Made by a program: the position numbers and the translations under genes. From positions 60,882,863-60,946,862 of the forward strand of contig CM063284.1 in assembly GCA_032173965.1 (NCBI GenBank): DNA of 64,000 nt, in the 5' to 3' direction. Position 1 is the first letter of the stretch, and each line of letters starts with the position of its first letter. Source of the stretch: Sitta carolinensis. Its lineage: Eukaryota; Chordata; Aves; Passeriformes; Sittidae. The notes below the pieces were generated by a model. It was given only the letters and a program-made list of their open reading frames with translations, did no database searches and was not told where the DNA came from. Positions 47,831-59,731 of the stretch are shown here, in pieces.

Positions 47831-48959
47831 TCTCATTCATCCAAATATTTGAAATTAAACTGTTTCAAACAAAAATGAGTCCACTACTTTTCAGCACCGA
47901 GTCACATTTTTTATTTTGTTATTCCAAAGATTTGTGGGTCCTTCTCTCCCATGCCCTGCTGTCTCATATTTTTAAAAGTCCCACTTCTATGAGTGTGATG
48001 TCATGATGCATTGCCATGAATATTTAACTTAAAATTGTAAGCACTAAATTGGAACTTCTTTGCATGGTAAAAGATCACACAGAGGGAAATAGCAGTTTAA
48101 ACAAAGATCTTCTATAATTAGTGATAATAACAAAGGAAATATTCATGATTACATCAAAGGATTCTTCACTGAGTATTGTTTTTATTTGCTTCCTAAGGGA
48201 GCACAGAGTTTTCTGAAAAGATAACACTGGTTTAGGCAGATGTAGATAAATAAAAGAAGGCCATCTAGAGAATCCAACTTCAAACCAGGGCCTGAAAAAT
48301 ACTCTGAAATCCAGAAGAGTTCTCTAATTGATCTGATTACATGTCAGGCATCAGCACTCTGTTAGGTATGCAGTGCTGATAAGCCTGCAGTATGTAAACA
48401 CCTTTTCAGATGAACATGACATATAACACTGCGGCTACCCTGGGCATCTGTCTAATGCATAAGGCATAGCCTCGGGATTAATTTCATCCACTACCATAAA
48501 CAGGACTAATTTTTTGAAGTACAGATAGCTAAAAATAGCTAAGAGTAATGTTATGCAATAAAACCTGGTATATGTTTCCCCTTTCCAGACGAAAGAATCT
48601 GACATGACTTCATATAAAAAGAGGTAGCAGCCTGACCAGAACACAAAATATATTCATTTCATTCCCTTCCAGAGAGGCAGCATTTTAATCTTCCACACAT
48701 TAAAGATGCATGCCCACTACCATATCATTTCAACAGCTTAAATATTAAATTATGTCCAAAAATTCAAAACACTTCTGCCCTCCCCTAGAAAAAAAATAGA
48801 TCAAAAAAATAAATAGAAACAAACTGTTTTTTCTGTTCCTTTTTATACATTTGACAGAGAGAAAAAAAAAATGAGGCAGATAAATCTGCATAATACTGTA
48901 CTGAATCTCTTTAATTCTAGTCAGCTTTTATCATTCAATCACTGAGTCTGTATGTGGAA

Positions 48960-49480
48960 AAATTCATGCTAATTCCCCCTAGCAACAGCCACAGCCTATC
49001 CGGGGGAGCCCTGCACCAGGCAGCTGCCAGCCAGCAAGAATAACTCTAAGTAGGTCAGCCCTGCATTTCTAAAAATGCCACGGTCTAGTAACCCCACTGT
49101 CCCGTCTGTCTGCCCTACCCCATAATAACCTCGATCGCTTGGTGACACAATGACATACTACCCTGTTAGAGCGCAATCAAATCCCGCTGCATTATTCTGC
49201 TGCGAGCATCGCTGCTGGATGAAGGACCCGTCGAGGGGCAGCATTAATCAGGCAGCCATTCATGTCCACTAGCACTTCACTCTGGAGATGGGGCCTGCAT
49301 TAATGACCAGCTGTTTGAACTAACACAAACAAAATAATGCCTTCCACCCTGTTGGCTGTGCAGAATACACTATTCTAATCAGGCAGGTTATGCTCATTGA
49401 CTAAACCTAAGATGTAAATTAAACAGCCCCAGACAATGCCAGCTTTTGTAACCTTCTATTAATTAAAGTAAGTATATTTA
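48960..49480. promoter_or_regulatory. Candidate conserved non-coding element
   Basis: About 520 bp with more CpG than the surrounding desert, several ATTAA/TAAT homeodomain cores (for example near 49243, 49291 and 49460), a CAGCTG E-box at 49020-49025, and no open frame of substance. Composition and motif density resemble vertebrate developmental enhancers. Conservation is not tested here. Confidence 0.35.
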
Positions 49481-50519
49481 AATTATACTACACACAATTC
49501 AAAGAGCTATTGGCTTAATATACAGAGTCACCTCCTCCTACAAATTTGTGTTCACAGGCCAAAAAAAAAAACAACCAAAAAAAACCTCAAACCAAAAACC
49601 ACCCACCCCCACTGCTTGTATAATACAATCTACCTATCCTGGTAAATTAAAGAGCAACTACAACAGAGCTGAACTGCAAGTGACTTCTGCTAGGAGCAGG
49701 GAACCACAGCAGACTTCCAGTAACTGGTTTCTGGGAACAGTGACAGACATGTACGCTGGATGTGGTGGAGGGGTATTGATAAAAGCCCTACAAACCTCTC
49801 CCAGCCAAGACACAGAGAAAGGCTAGTCGCAGAGGATTAAACACCCCCTGCAATCTCACTGCTTAAGCACTGCCGAGTTGACTTCACAGACCTAAAAATA
49901 ATTGCATAGGTCAGAAAGCCCCTTGCAGGATTTGGGCATGTGTCTTTAAGAGCACGTCCATCCCTCTTGCTTCCCACAGCCCTGGGGACTTCTGCATGGT
50001 TGCAAGATGCTGCAGGAAGCCCTGGCCCTCCCCCCTTGCTCTTAACCAGAGAAGCCTTAATATAAACCACACCAGAGCCCAGCCAGTCTCCTCTGGGGTG
50101 GTATTTCAGTATCAAATCTGTAATGCCAGAACAGAATTTCAGCAGGCTTGCTTTGTGTTTAATTGCACCCTTCCTTTTATACACCTTTGTGCAGCTCACT
50201 GGTCTCTTCCTTCAGAGCATGCCTCCATGTCATGCAGCTGCCTGTACAGGACAGAGATAGGAAAGAAATTTTCGAGGGTAGACTGCTCATCTGCATTTTT
50301 TCCTGAAAGATTTGCACTTTTGGTGAATGCATCCCGTAATTCAGTCTTCACTGCTGCAGAATTCAGCAAACCTTGTGCATGTAAGCCATCCACACCTGAC
50401 TTAGGAACACAGGATATTCATTAATCCATTTTGCTCTTTCTTGTTTGAGCCAGGCTTGTTAACCTGGTTATGAAAGTCTTCCTTTGCTTTGTGGCACACA
50501 TCACATAGCAATTCTGGGA

Positions 50520-50900
50520 GAGATACAGTCACTGACGTAACCGTGGGCTCCTAATTACAAGCTGCTGACATTTTGCTCATCTCTGCAGCTTTGAAGCTGC
50601 GATTTCAGAGTCTCTCCTCCTCCCTCCTTGCTTGCTTTAAACTGCTTTGCAGAGCCTGCTGTATTGCCAAAGTTATTTTTCTTTAAGCAAACAGAAAACT
50701 ACAGTTTGGGAGTAATAAGACTCCTTAGCCCCCAGCACAAGAATGCTATCCAACAGCTGGCTAAATACAATTTGACACACAGGGCTGCCTTTGTAGGCTG
50801 GGGAACAAATAGTGGAAGGACCAGACGGGCGTCTTGCAGGGTAGCTCACCATGACTATTGGGAAATCCCCTCACACAGATTATAGTATGACATTATGGTC
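50520..50900. promoter_or_regulatory. Candidate regulatory segment with CRE-like site
   Basis: TGACGTAA at 50533-50540 resembles a cAMP-response/ATF site. It is followed by CTAATTAC and AGCTGCTGA words and a CTCTCCTCCTCCCTCC stretch at about 50611-50626. No coding signal. Role inferred from motifs only. Confidence 0.25.
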
Positions 50901-51574
50901 TACGGCTTTGTATAAAAGGGAAAAAAAAGGAAAGGAAAAAACCCCATCTTTCTCACTAGGCAGCTGCTGGAATCCGTGCCAAGCCCGGCTAGCTGAGCGC
51001 AGTGCTTGTTTTCCCTGTATCTGCATTTTTCAGATATGGACAAGCTGAGCTACCTACCAAATTACTGTGACAAGCCTACCTGCTCTAAAACCACCCCAAG
51101 CAGATTCTGCAACAAAAAATACACCCAGCTACATTTCACAGAAATCAATTTCCAAATGCAAGCATTGCCTTTTCTCAATATATGAAGAATCCTTTTCAAT
51201 TAGAGGCTGATTTTGAAAATCTAAGACAAAAAAGGGAAAAAGAAAAAGATGCAAGTATAACACTGAATACAAATGCTCAGTTGAGGATTTAGTCATCTGA
51301 TGACTGTGGTAGCCAGCTGGTCTAGAAGTCATCTGGGATGCATTTATTTTGATTAGATTGATCACATTTCTATTTACAGTATAGAATTTTTCACCATACT
51401 GAATACAGCTGTGTTTATAGAGATTTTAAGATGGAGAAAATGAAACCCCACGGTTTCTCTCAGCACAGTGCAGAAGACTCAGTACTTCAAGGTGTTAAGC
51501 GGAAAGGATCTGCTTTCACATTTCTTAAAAGAATACTGCCTACCATCTGTTTTCACAAAGTGCCACCTCAGTCA

Positions 51575-51610
51575 GGAAATGGGTATAGAGCTGGAAATGG
51601 GTATAGAGCT
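51575..51610 (+). repeat. 18-bp perfect tandem duplication
   Basis: GGAAATGGGTATAGAGCT occurs twice head to tail. Simple replication-slippage type duplication. Confidence 0.95.
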
Positions 51611-52260
51611 GAAAATACAAGCTACAATCAAGTCTGACCCAGCAAACTGACAAACGTCCTCTGTAAATTGGTCAGAAATGTCTTTCTTTCATTTCTATAC
51701 ATGTTCACACACACACACAAAAGCACGTACATAGACAGATATACACACAGAGTGCGAGGCTGCTGTTTTCCCTGGGGATATTCCTGCAGCCACCTAACTC
51801 ATCAGTTCACTCCTGACAGCACCAGGAGTGCTCAAGCTACAATTTACAGTCCCTCCATCCATTTGTTAATCAAGCCATTCTCTCTGCAGTGAGAATCCAC
51901 AGAATCAGACAAACGGCACGTAGCGTTTCTTCTTCCTTTGCATTTGCATTCGCTCGCTCTCTCCTTCTCCCTTGGCTTTGCCTTAACAGGCAGATGCAAC
52001 CGATACCTTATTTATCCATCTCCAGCACAACACTGAGGTGAAACCCGACTGCAGCACTGTGACTTCCCCACGTTAATCCTCTGGAGCAGCAGAGGCTGGA
52101 TTCTTGTTGCTGATGCCCTTGTCGAGCACTGGATTACTTCACATAATATTTCTTTAAGCTTTCACCCACCCTATCCTAGATTAACACCCTTCCTTTCTCC
52201 TCCCTCCCCCCCGCCAGAGAAAACCCCAAAATCATCACATATTGCAACCCTTGGCTTGCA

Positions 52261-52410
52261 GAACCAATAAAAAAAAATGCGCGGCTCCATCACTCTTCTT
52301 CCTTAGCAATGTGCAGACGAGAGAGTTTCGAGTCAGCCAAGCCAGGGCAAAGCGCAGGCAGCAAGTCTGCAGCAGCCCCAGCAGCAGCAGAAAGAGCAGC
52401 AGCCGCCCAG
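52261..52410 (+). ncRNA. Possible first exon of an unannotated (non-coding) transcript
   Basis: Within a CpG-enriched segment (about 52000-52800) an AACCAAT box with an adjoining AATAAAAAAA stretch (52262-52277) precedes a GC-rich, CAG-repeat-like sequence that ends in a good splice donor, CCCAG|GTAAAT at 52411. The open frames there are Ala/Ser/Arg-rich and match no family I know. A promoter plus first exon of a lncRNA is one reading; an enhancer or chance motifs are others. Confidence 0.25.
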
Positions 52411-52867
52411 GTAAATGGAGGGAAAAGCAGGTTCTGTCGAAAGTGGTGCAGCATCGTAGCGGTGAGGAAAGAGTCTTGCTTCTTCCAAACAGTGCAGCTT
52501 TATGCCTGCAGGAACGGAGAAAAGGGAAGACCCAGAATTAAAAAAAAAAGCCAAAACAGTTAAGAAGAAACAATAACTATAACAAATTGTCGTAACTTTA
52601 TTTTTCTGGGCTTTCGGGCTTTTCTGGGAGGCTGCCTCTTCTCCTTTCCCTCCCCAAAGTATGCTATGTTGCTGGATGCTACTGTCCAAGAGTGCGGAGT
52701 CACAAAGGCTCACTCTCCAAAGCGCAGTGAGACCAGCATCACATGAGAAACCACATGACGCACCCAAATCGGATGCTGATGTGGTCCAGTATTTCACTCG
52801 AAGGGGGGAGGAAATATCTCGACCGAAACATGCCCCTCTCTAGTGGTTAGAATGAATTTCCCTTCTA

Positions 52868-52897
52868 AAAAAAAGAAAAAAAAAAGAAAAAAAAAAG
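52868..52897 (+). repeat. A-rich simple repeat
   Basis: A runs separated by single G residues, about 30 bp. Confidence 0.85.
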
Positions 52898-52899
52898 CA

Positions 52900-54700
52900 G
52901 CCCAAAATATAAATATATATCCACATCTATCCATCTTCAATGCCAATGCTTCAGAAGGCAGGAGAATGCTGTTCCACAGTCACTAGCTGGATGGCAGCAA
53001 TATTACTTCCAGGCTATGTTATTCTAAACTGATTGCACTTTAGTGAATTCCTGAAAAGCATACTCCATGTCTCCCTAACATGAACAGACTCAGAAAACCA
53101 TCTCCATTATTGTTCCCTGCAATCTGCATCCAAACCTGCATTCTGAATAATTTATTTGAGACTAATAAGCTGTTTGCCAGGACTGCTCCTTTTCCCACTC
53201 AGCCCCACACTCAATGAGCTGCTACAGCAAGAAACACAGAGGCATTCACCATTTCCTTAACCGGCAATTTTAGTAAATGCACTGTACACAAAATAATCAG
53301 GAAAAAATGACCAGAACAGTTTTTTTCCTCTTTTTCATGTATGGACACAACAGGTCTCTCTCTGGTTTGTGTACGGTGGCAACCTTTTTCCTCACATTGC
53401 CGACTCAAAAGCTTTCAGTCCAAGCCAAGAAGCAAATATTTTGCCTGCCAATTCCTGCAGAGGTGTTGTGCCACCCTGTTTAATGCAGAAACATCTGGAC
53501 ACCTCTGGCAGCCCCCGAATGAGAGCATGCAAGCTCTGCAATGCTGTTTACTGTCAGGGCACCAAGCAGTTAACATTCTTGGCTGCTTTACCATCTTGCC
53601 TATAGGAGCATGGAACCGAGGGACTGGTTTGCTCGAGAAACAAAAGCAGAAAAGCTGACCTTGATGATCGATGGCATTGCTGCTCACAAAGTTATCATCC
53701 AAAAAACAGTTAGCGGTTTGTAGCTTGTTTTGTGCCTAACATTTGTTCAAGTGACAGAGCAGGTGGCACAGAGTCTTCCATCCCCTTTGTTTGCAAAAGC
53801 TGGGCACCACCTCGCAACGCTGCGCTCCCTGGCTCTTTACACTGAAACTGTACACGGTGTCAGGGAAATATAGGAAGAGAGCTGCCGTGAATCCACACAG
53901 CTGCTTTGCACAGGATCCCATTGCAATCTCTGAAGTTATATAATGGAGGTGAAGCACAGAATTCCCCTAGAAGAGGTATGCTTAACCCTTACACAAGAAA
54001 GTGCAATTGGAGCAAAACCGAAGTGCTCTTTTGTGCTGATTTCAACCTGCACAACCGTTCATGCAATAGCAGATTGCAAAAATTTGCACAAGGCAGTTGT
54101 AGCTTGTTCTCATTGGCTCCTCTCAGAAAGAGGTTTTGCAATGGGCTGCACCTAGGAGTTGCCCAAATTCCGTGTAAAATCCAGTAGTAGCATTCAGCCT
54201 CAGCAATGCGTCTAGTGCTCAGGAGAGGCGCAGGACTGCATGTACAGAAATCACAAGATTACCACAGTTATCTGAGGGAATTTTCACCTGTGGGGTTAAT
54301 AATTTCAGCACTGGCATATTTTTGATGGAAAACGGTAGAGGTATACCCAAACTCTGACTGCAGCTAATCAATATACTACTGTACTTTCAGATGCAATGTC
54401 AGCTAATATGGAGAATCCAAGTTATAGATTACTTTCTCAATCCAAAATATAAACATTACTGAGACAGGAACTGAATGCAGCAAAATATATATCTTCAGAG
54501 CTTTGGATCATAAAATGAAAGGAACTGTCCTTGCAACCAGTCCCATTGTTTTTAACCTACAACTATTATAACAGCATGGCTCTGAGTGGCTTCTGGTCTG
54601 TTCTCATTAGTTTCTAAGACAGAGCAGCAGCAGTTCATGACTCTGTGAGTTGATGATCTTTCCTGCTTGATACCAGTAGTTCATTTATCTGTTCTGACTT
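52900..54700. other. GC-moderate non-coding sequence
   Basis: Continues the higher-CpG block to about 54.3 kb. Open frames of up to about 105 codons show no recognised domain. Confidence 0.45.
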
Positions 54701-54711
54701 AGAGATATGTT

Positions 54712-54860
54712 GGAAGGGTCATCTGGAGGTAACTTAGTGAAACCTCTGGATATCATCAATGCTACATCAAGTCAGATGCAACTTCATCCTGAAAACTCTC
54801 AGAGGTGGAGATTCCATAACCTCTTCCAGTGCTGACCTCCCTCCCTGGGAAAATAAATGT
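54712..54860 (-). mobile_element. Old CR1 3' region fragment, minus strand
   Basis: GTTGGAAGGGTCATCTGGAG, then GGTGGAGATTCCATAACCTC and TTCCAGTGCTGACC, follows the order of the complement of a CR1 3' UTR (ggaagggacctctgg, ggagactccacaacctc, ttccagtgct). Highly diverged and so probably old. Confidence 0.55.
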
Positions 54861-54879
54861 GCAAGAAATAAATGTTCAT

Positions 54880-57800
54880 TCTGTATTTCTTATATAGGCA
54901 GCCTGCACTGCACTGCTGCATTGCATACATTTTCCTAGATCTGCCACTGACAGCATAGGGAGGGCACCAAGTAATGAAGGGACTTTTCATATGAATTTAA
55001 CCAAGTTCAGCTCAAATTAGTAACACCTCCAAATTGTTACCACATGAACATCTACACATTTAATCTCCAGATGCTTCCATTTCAACTATTAACCAAAGCA
55101 CTGAAATGTTAGTGAACACCCTGATAACAATTCCAGTGTTCTACTAGATGCACCCATGAGAAACAGTAAACCCAAAGATCCTTTGCATATGAAACCAAAA
55201 CTACATTCAGAGGTCAGAATTAGGGCTGAACCAACGTGGTACCTGGAGGATGTTTGTTTATTCAGAATATACAAGACACGTTTTTCAATCAGACCTGGAA
55301 AATGGGCCCTGAAGTACCTATATGTCTACAATCTTATGAAAAACCTCCTATTCAAATGCACAATGTATGTACCTTTAAGGAAGATACAGGGATACACAGT
55401 CATGTTAGTCAGCGAAGAGGGAGGAAGGAGAAGGGGCAAGAATTGCAAAAAGAAAGACCAGTCATAATTCCCTCAAAAATGTAAAAGGTTTAGATGAAGA
55501 AAGGCTTTATGTGAAAGACATCCTTATGGACATAGTGCTATAGTGCTTGCAAATCTAATTCTTATACTTCAGATAAACTCCCCAATAGGTACTTTGTTAA
55601 CAGCATGGGTAACAACCTTTCTTCCCTCTTCAAATCTCTAACATGGGTACTTTACTCTATTAGATATTGTTAGCTCTCCAAGTAATTCACAAGCAGACTC
55701 TAAATTACATGTCTAATATGTCTTCCTCAGTGTAGCTCCAGAGCATATTTTCTCCCCTCCAGAGAATGGAGAGCTCAGAAGTTGTCCAAACAGAACAGCT
55801 GAGGGTATTGGTAAGAATTTTGGTTTGAGATCGTTACTGTTTGTGTTCACATGAAAGCTTTTGGGTAGAAATGTGGAATGAATGGGGATTGTTTTGGATA
55901 CTGCCTTGACAAGTCATCAATAAAAATTTTCCCAGGACCAATTTGGTGCCAGGACTTGAAGAGCTGGTCTCAAACATTTGATCACAAATCCCGACCTATA
56001 TCAGTGCATCTTTGTACTGCCTTAGGGATACATGAGCTATGTTGGATTTGATGTAACTGTCCACAGGAGACAGGCTTCAGAGCAAAGATTCAGCAGCTGG
56101 GTAGATTTTAGATGAACATGAAGATCAGAGCAATATACAGACAGCCCAAAATAATCTTAATTCATGAGATCTTAAAAAATACTGAATTTTGTGGAGTAAT
56201 TTTCAAATTCTGTTAAACCAAATACTTCTTTGTATGACTAATTTTCTGCTTGGCATAGTACTCCAATGCAACATGGATCTTTTTAAGTGTCATGTATTGA
56301 ATATCACTGAAAACAGAATTTCAGTTTTGGAAAATGAAAACTTTAGGGTGTTAGCTTTTCCTTTTCAGAAGAGTTCCACTTTGGGTCTTAGTCCCTGAAG
56401 TCAAAGGAAGTAGAACTGCACCTTCCTTAAGCATAGCACAGACACTGCAGAGACCGAGCTGAAAAAACAGAACCAACCATAAATTTAAGTTTTCTTTATT
56501 ATACTCAAAAGCTGCCACCCCTGAGTAGCACTAAATAGTGCCACCTAGGAAGTAGGAACTGAAAAATAACAGACACTTGGAGAAATGCTATGTTTTTGAT
56601 TAGAGTTGAATGCCACCAGCACACTTGTGTATTTTAGTAAAAAGTGCAGCTGCTAATTTGATGGGAATATACAATTGCAAGGAATGGTCCAGTTGAATAC
56701 TTGATGACTCTCAGCAAGAATCAGGATTTGGGTTCAATTTTCAGTGACCATTCTCTCTGTAATCTGCAGATGGGTAAAGAATTATCATTAGGCTTGAGGT
56801 TTCAACCCAAAAGCCAGGCAAAACTTAACGTTTCACTGAACTTGAAACCTCAAAGTGAACCTCAAGCGTGCAAACATTATGGACTCAAATCAAATCAAAC
56901 ATATGTCAGTGAGCAAAAACCACAGAGCTGCACATGGGTCTAAGTACTGAGCCATACTGGCTACTGGCCAGAGCATGAAAAGCCCTACACATCACAGGAA
57001 ATACCAGCAGAAGTTTAGTGACCACAGGGTATGGCTAGACACACACTGCCATAGTTTAGAGACACTTAGGTCAATGTCATCTGAGAGCTCAAGTCCCAAA
57101 AGCAGATTATCTACATTGTAGCTCTTCAGTAAGGTAAGATATCTCCTGAGGAGTTTTGTGTGATCACAGCTAAACCCCTTTGCTACTGGATGGGCTTCTA
57201 CAAAGCCATCTTCTGGCATCTCCTTGCTAAGCTGTAGCGAGTTTGGAATGGACATCTAACTACCTCCCCATAAAAAAAGACATACTTTAGTTTTCCAATA
57301 ATAATAAACACGATTTCACCTTTCTAGTAGATCTTTCAGTAAAATGCACTAGAATCTGCCTAGACCATCTAAGTGAGTGCATGTGATAAAAATAGGGAAA
57401 TGGTATTTCTGTATTTTCAGCATAGAGATGTTCATAAAAGAAACTGGTAAAGCACCACAGTTCTGCACTTTTCTCTTGCAGTCATCTGAAACCAGAAAAA
57501 TTTATTTGAATTTACTGACTATTCAGCACTACTCCTGGAAAAATTTCCCAAGTTAATTCGACTTTCTATAACTTTCTAATAAACTGTGTGATACACAGTT
57601 TATTGCAATTGCCCAAATGTCAGGTATTTCAGCACTGGCCACACATGCCTGTATTTACCAGCTTTTTAATCATATTTGAGAAACTGTTTCCAGTGTGAGC
57701 ACAAATGCTATCTTCAAAATTTGAGTGATATTTTCTCTATATTCACCTATGTTTGACTGTTGTATGCTAGAAAATGCCTACATTCTTTAAAAGACTTAGT

Positions 57801-58085
57801 TTACATAATTTAAGCCTTGTTCTGTTGGAATTCTGCAAACTGCGTGAGAAAAAACACTTCAGCAACAGTCCTGGACAGGAGCAGAAATAGGACAATTAAC
57901 TGAGCAGAATGTGACACATTGATGTAAACGCACCAAATGATAAACAACATTTAAAAACATACAAGTTTTTCTGCATTTCTGAAAGTTTTCTAAGGTTAAT
58001 ATTTTCATTATTCTTCTAACTTATTAAAGCTGTTTCCAACAGTTAAGGTAACTGGTAAACAGGTAAGTTTGTCCTGGGGCCAAAC
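54880..58085. other. Intergenic AT-rich sequence
   Basis: No gene or repeat recognised. Confidence 0.5.
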
Positions 58086-58124
58086 TATTCTCATAGTTCA
58101 AAAGCAACTATATATATATAATTT

Positions 58125-58197
<73 letters not shown>
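58125..58197 (+). repeat. (TAGA)n tetranucleotide microsatellite
   Basis: About 18 uninterrupted TAGA/GATA units, preceded by a short TA run at 58109-58120. Likely highly polymorphic. Confidence 0.97.
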
Positions 58198-58739
58198 CAG
58201 ATATAATGTATATGCAGTGGGACATAAGTTAATGTAGAGGACTGTAACTATTGTTATGATGTAAAAATAAAATAACATTTGAAAAAAGTACTTGAAAGCA
58301 TGTGTTAAAATACAGCTTGTAGTAAAATAGGAATGTTTCACTAACTCACTTGTCATTGAATTTCCAGTGATCCTATAATTCCTTTTTATTTTCTTGAAAG
58401 TGCAAAAAAACACTACTATGACATAATTACGGAATATTTAATTGCTACAGAATACATCGCTTAAGCTACATTACCAAGAAAACATGATCACTGAATTGTA
58501 TCGTACATCTTCTATTAGGATTACATTAATTCTGCATCACGACCCTGATTTTGACTACAAAACTCAACTGTTGCTTTGTTAGGTAAACCAGTACTTCAAG
58601 AAGAGAATGGAATCTGAACACAAAAGTTCCCCATGCAAATACCCTAATTTCCTTAAAAAGTCTCATAGTCATTAGTATTGGGTTAATGAACATAGAACAC
58701 TAGAAAAAGTGATAAAAATTTCAGGAAAGGAAGAAGTTG

Positions 58740-58967
58740 TGCAGTCTATCAGTTCTTCACTGTGAGTGTAATGAGGCACTGGAACAGGTTGCCCAGAGAA
58801 GATATGGATTTGCCATCCCTGGAAGTGTTGAAGACCAGGTTGGATGGGGCTCTGAGCAACCTGGTCTAGAGGAAGGTGTCCTTGCACATGGCACAGGGGG
58901 TTGGAAACAGATGATCTTTAAGATCCCTTCCAACCCAAGCCAGTCAATGATTCTGCGATTTATACAA
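58740..58967 (+). mobile_element. CR1 3' end fragment, relatively well preserved
   Basis: Nearly canonical CR1 tail: GAGGCACTGGAACAGGTTGC, CCATCCCTGGAAGTGTTGAA, GGGGCTCTGAGCAACCTGGT, CTTCCAACCCAAGCC, and a final ATGATTCTGCGATT. About 225 bp, 5'-truncated. The least diverged CR1 copy in the window, hence probably the youngest. Confidence 0.95.
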
Positions 58968-58969
58968 AC

Positions 58970-59650
58970 CAATCTACATACCCTAATGTTTTACCTGCCT
59001 GTGAGAAAGCTGTGTGATAGAGAGGTTATGTGGAGATCAGAGTTACACATGCAACAGCTACAAGTTCATAACATGCTCAGTCAATCAACATCATACCTAT
59101 ATAAAGATTTAATAACAGTTTTGGAGGAAGGGGAAGGGTGGGGGCAATTTTAAATTTTATGATCCTCAAGGAAAAACACACAGAAAGCATTACAACCAAA
59201 TCCTTAGTGAAACTGCAGACAAGGCAGTTAGTAGTTGGTCTTGGGCAAAGACTGGTTTCCTTTCCTTGGCTACCCAGTTTTAGATGGGTATTTTACATCA
59301 AACACATTACAAGTTCAAAGTGGAAGAGCTATGTTTTTTCACCTGTGAGTGGTTTCAACTTAGACTTCATGATTACTGTCAGGAAGTCAGTTTTTCCATG
59401 CTTGTTACTGTACACAAAGATTGTATGGCACATCTCCAAAAGTGATAGAAGGTCAAGGACCAAACTGCAAGTGCGACAGACTGCTTCCAGAAAGCAAAAG
59501 CATAACACTGAAGTGAGAATAACCACACATTCAAACCCTGGCTGATGTTCTTGTCACTGAGCTGTTTGGGCAGTACAACCATTACATGCAAATATAAACT
59601 CTCATACTGTTTTTAATACATATATCTCTATAAATATATATAAACACTGT
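58970..59650. other. Intergenic sequence
   Basis: No gene or repeat recognised. A 135-codon open frame near 59138-59545 has no recognisable domain. Confidence 0.5.
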
Positions 59651-59665
59651 ATGTGTGTGTGTGTG

Positions 59666-59728
<63 letters not shown>
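59651..59728 (+). repeat. Compound (TG)n(TA)n(TG)n microsatellite
   Basis: TG repeats, a TA repeat, then a longer TG repeat of about 26 units. Alternating purine-pyrimidine sequence of this kind can adopt Z-DNA. Confidence 0.97.

Positions 59729-59729
<1 letters not shown>

Positions 59730-59731
<2 letters not shown>

Larger units (their letters stand above)
39990..48900. other. Intergenic sequence without recognised genes
   Basis: Mostly AT-rich, with T and A runs (for example 42752-42763). It includes a 9-bp hairpin at 41702-41724 and a diverged tandem duplication at 47742-47830. No coding exon recognised. Confidence 0.5.

Noticed and set aside
49996..50424. 142-codon plus-strand open frame
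   Set aside because: No family resemblance and no coding-type context. It falls in the candidate non-coding regulatory block.
52333..52797. 154-codon minus-strand open frame, the longest in the window
   Set aside because: No recognised domain, Cys/Ser/Phe-rich composition, no promoter or splice context. Probably chance in GC-richer DNA.
58737..59153. 138-codon plus-strand open frame
   Set aside because: Its first half is translated CR1 3' UTR, which is non-coding in CR1.
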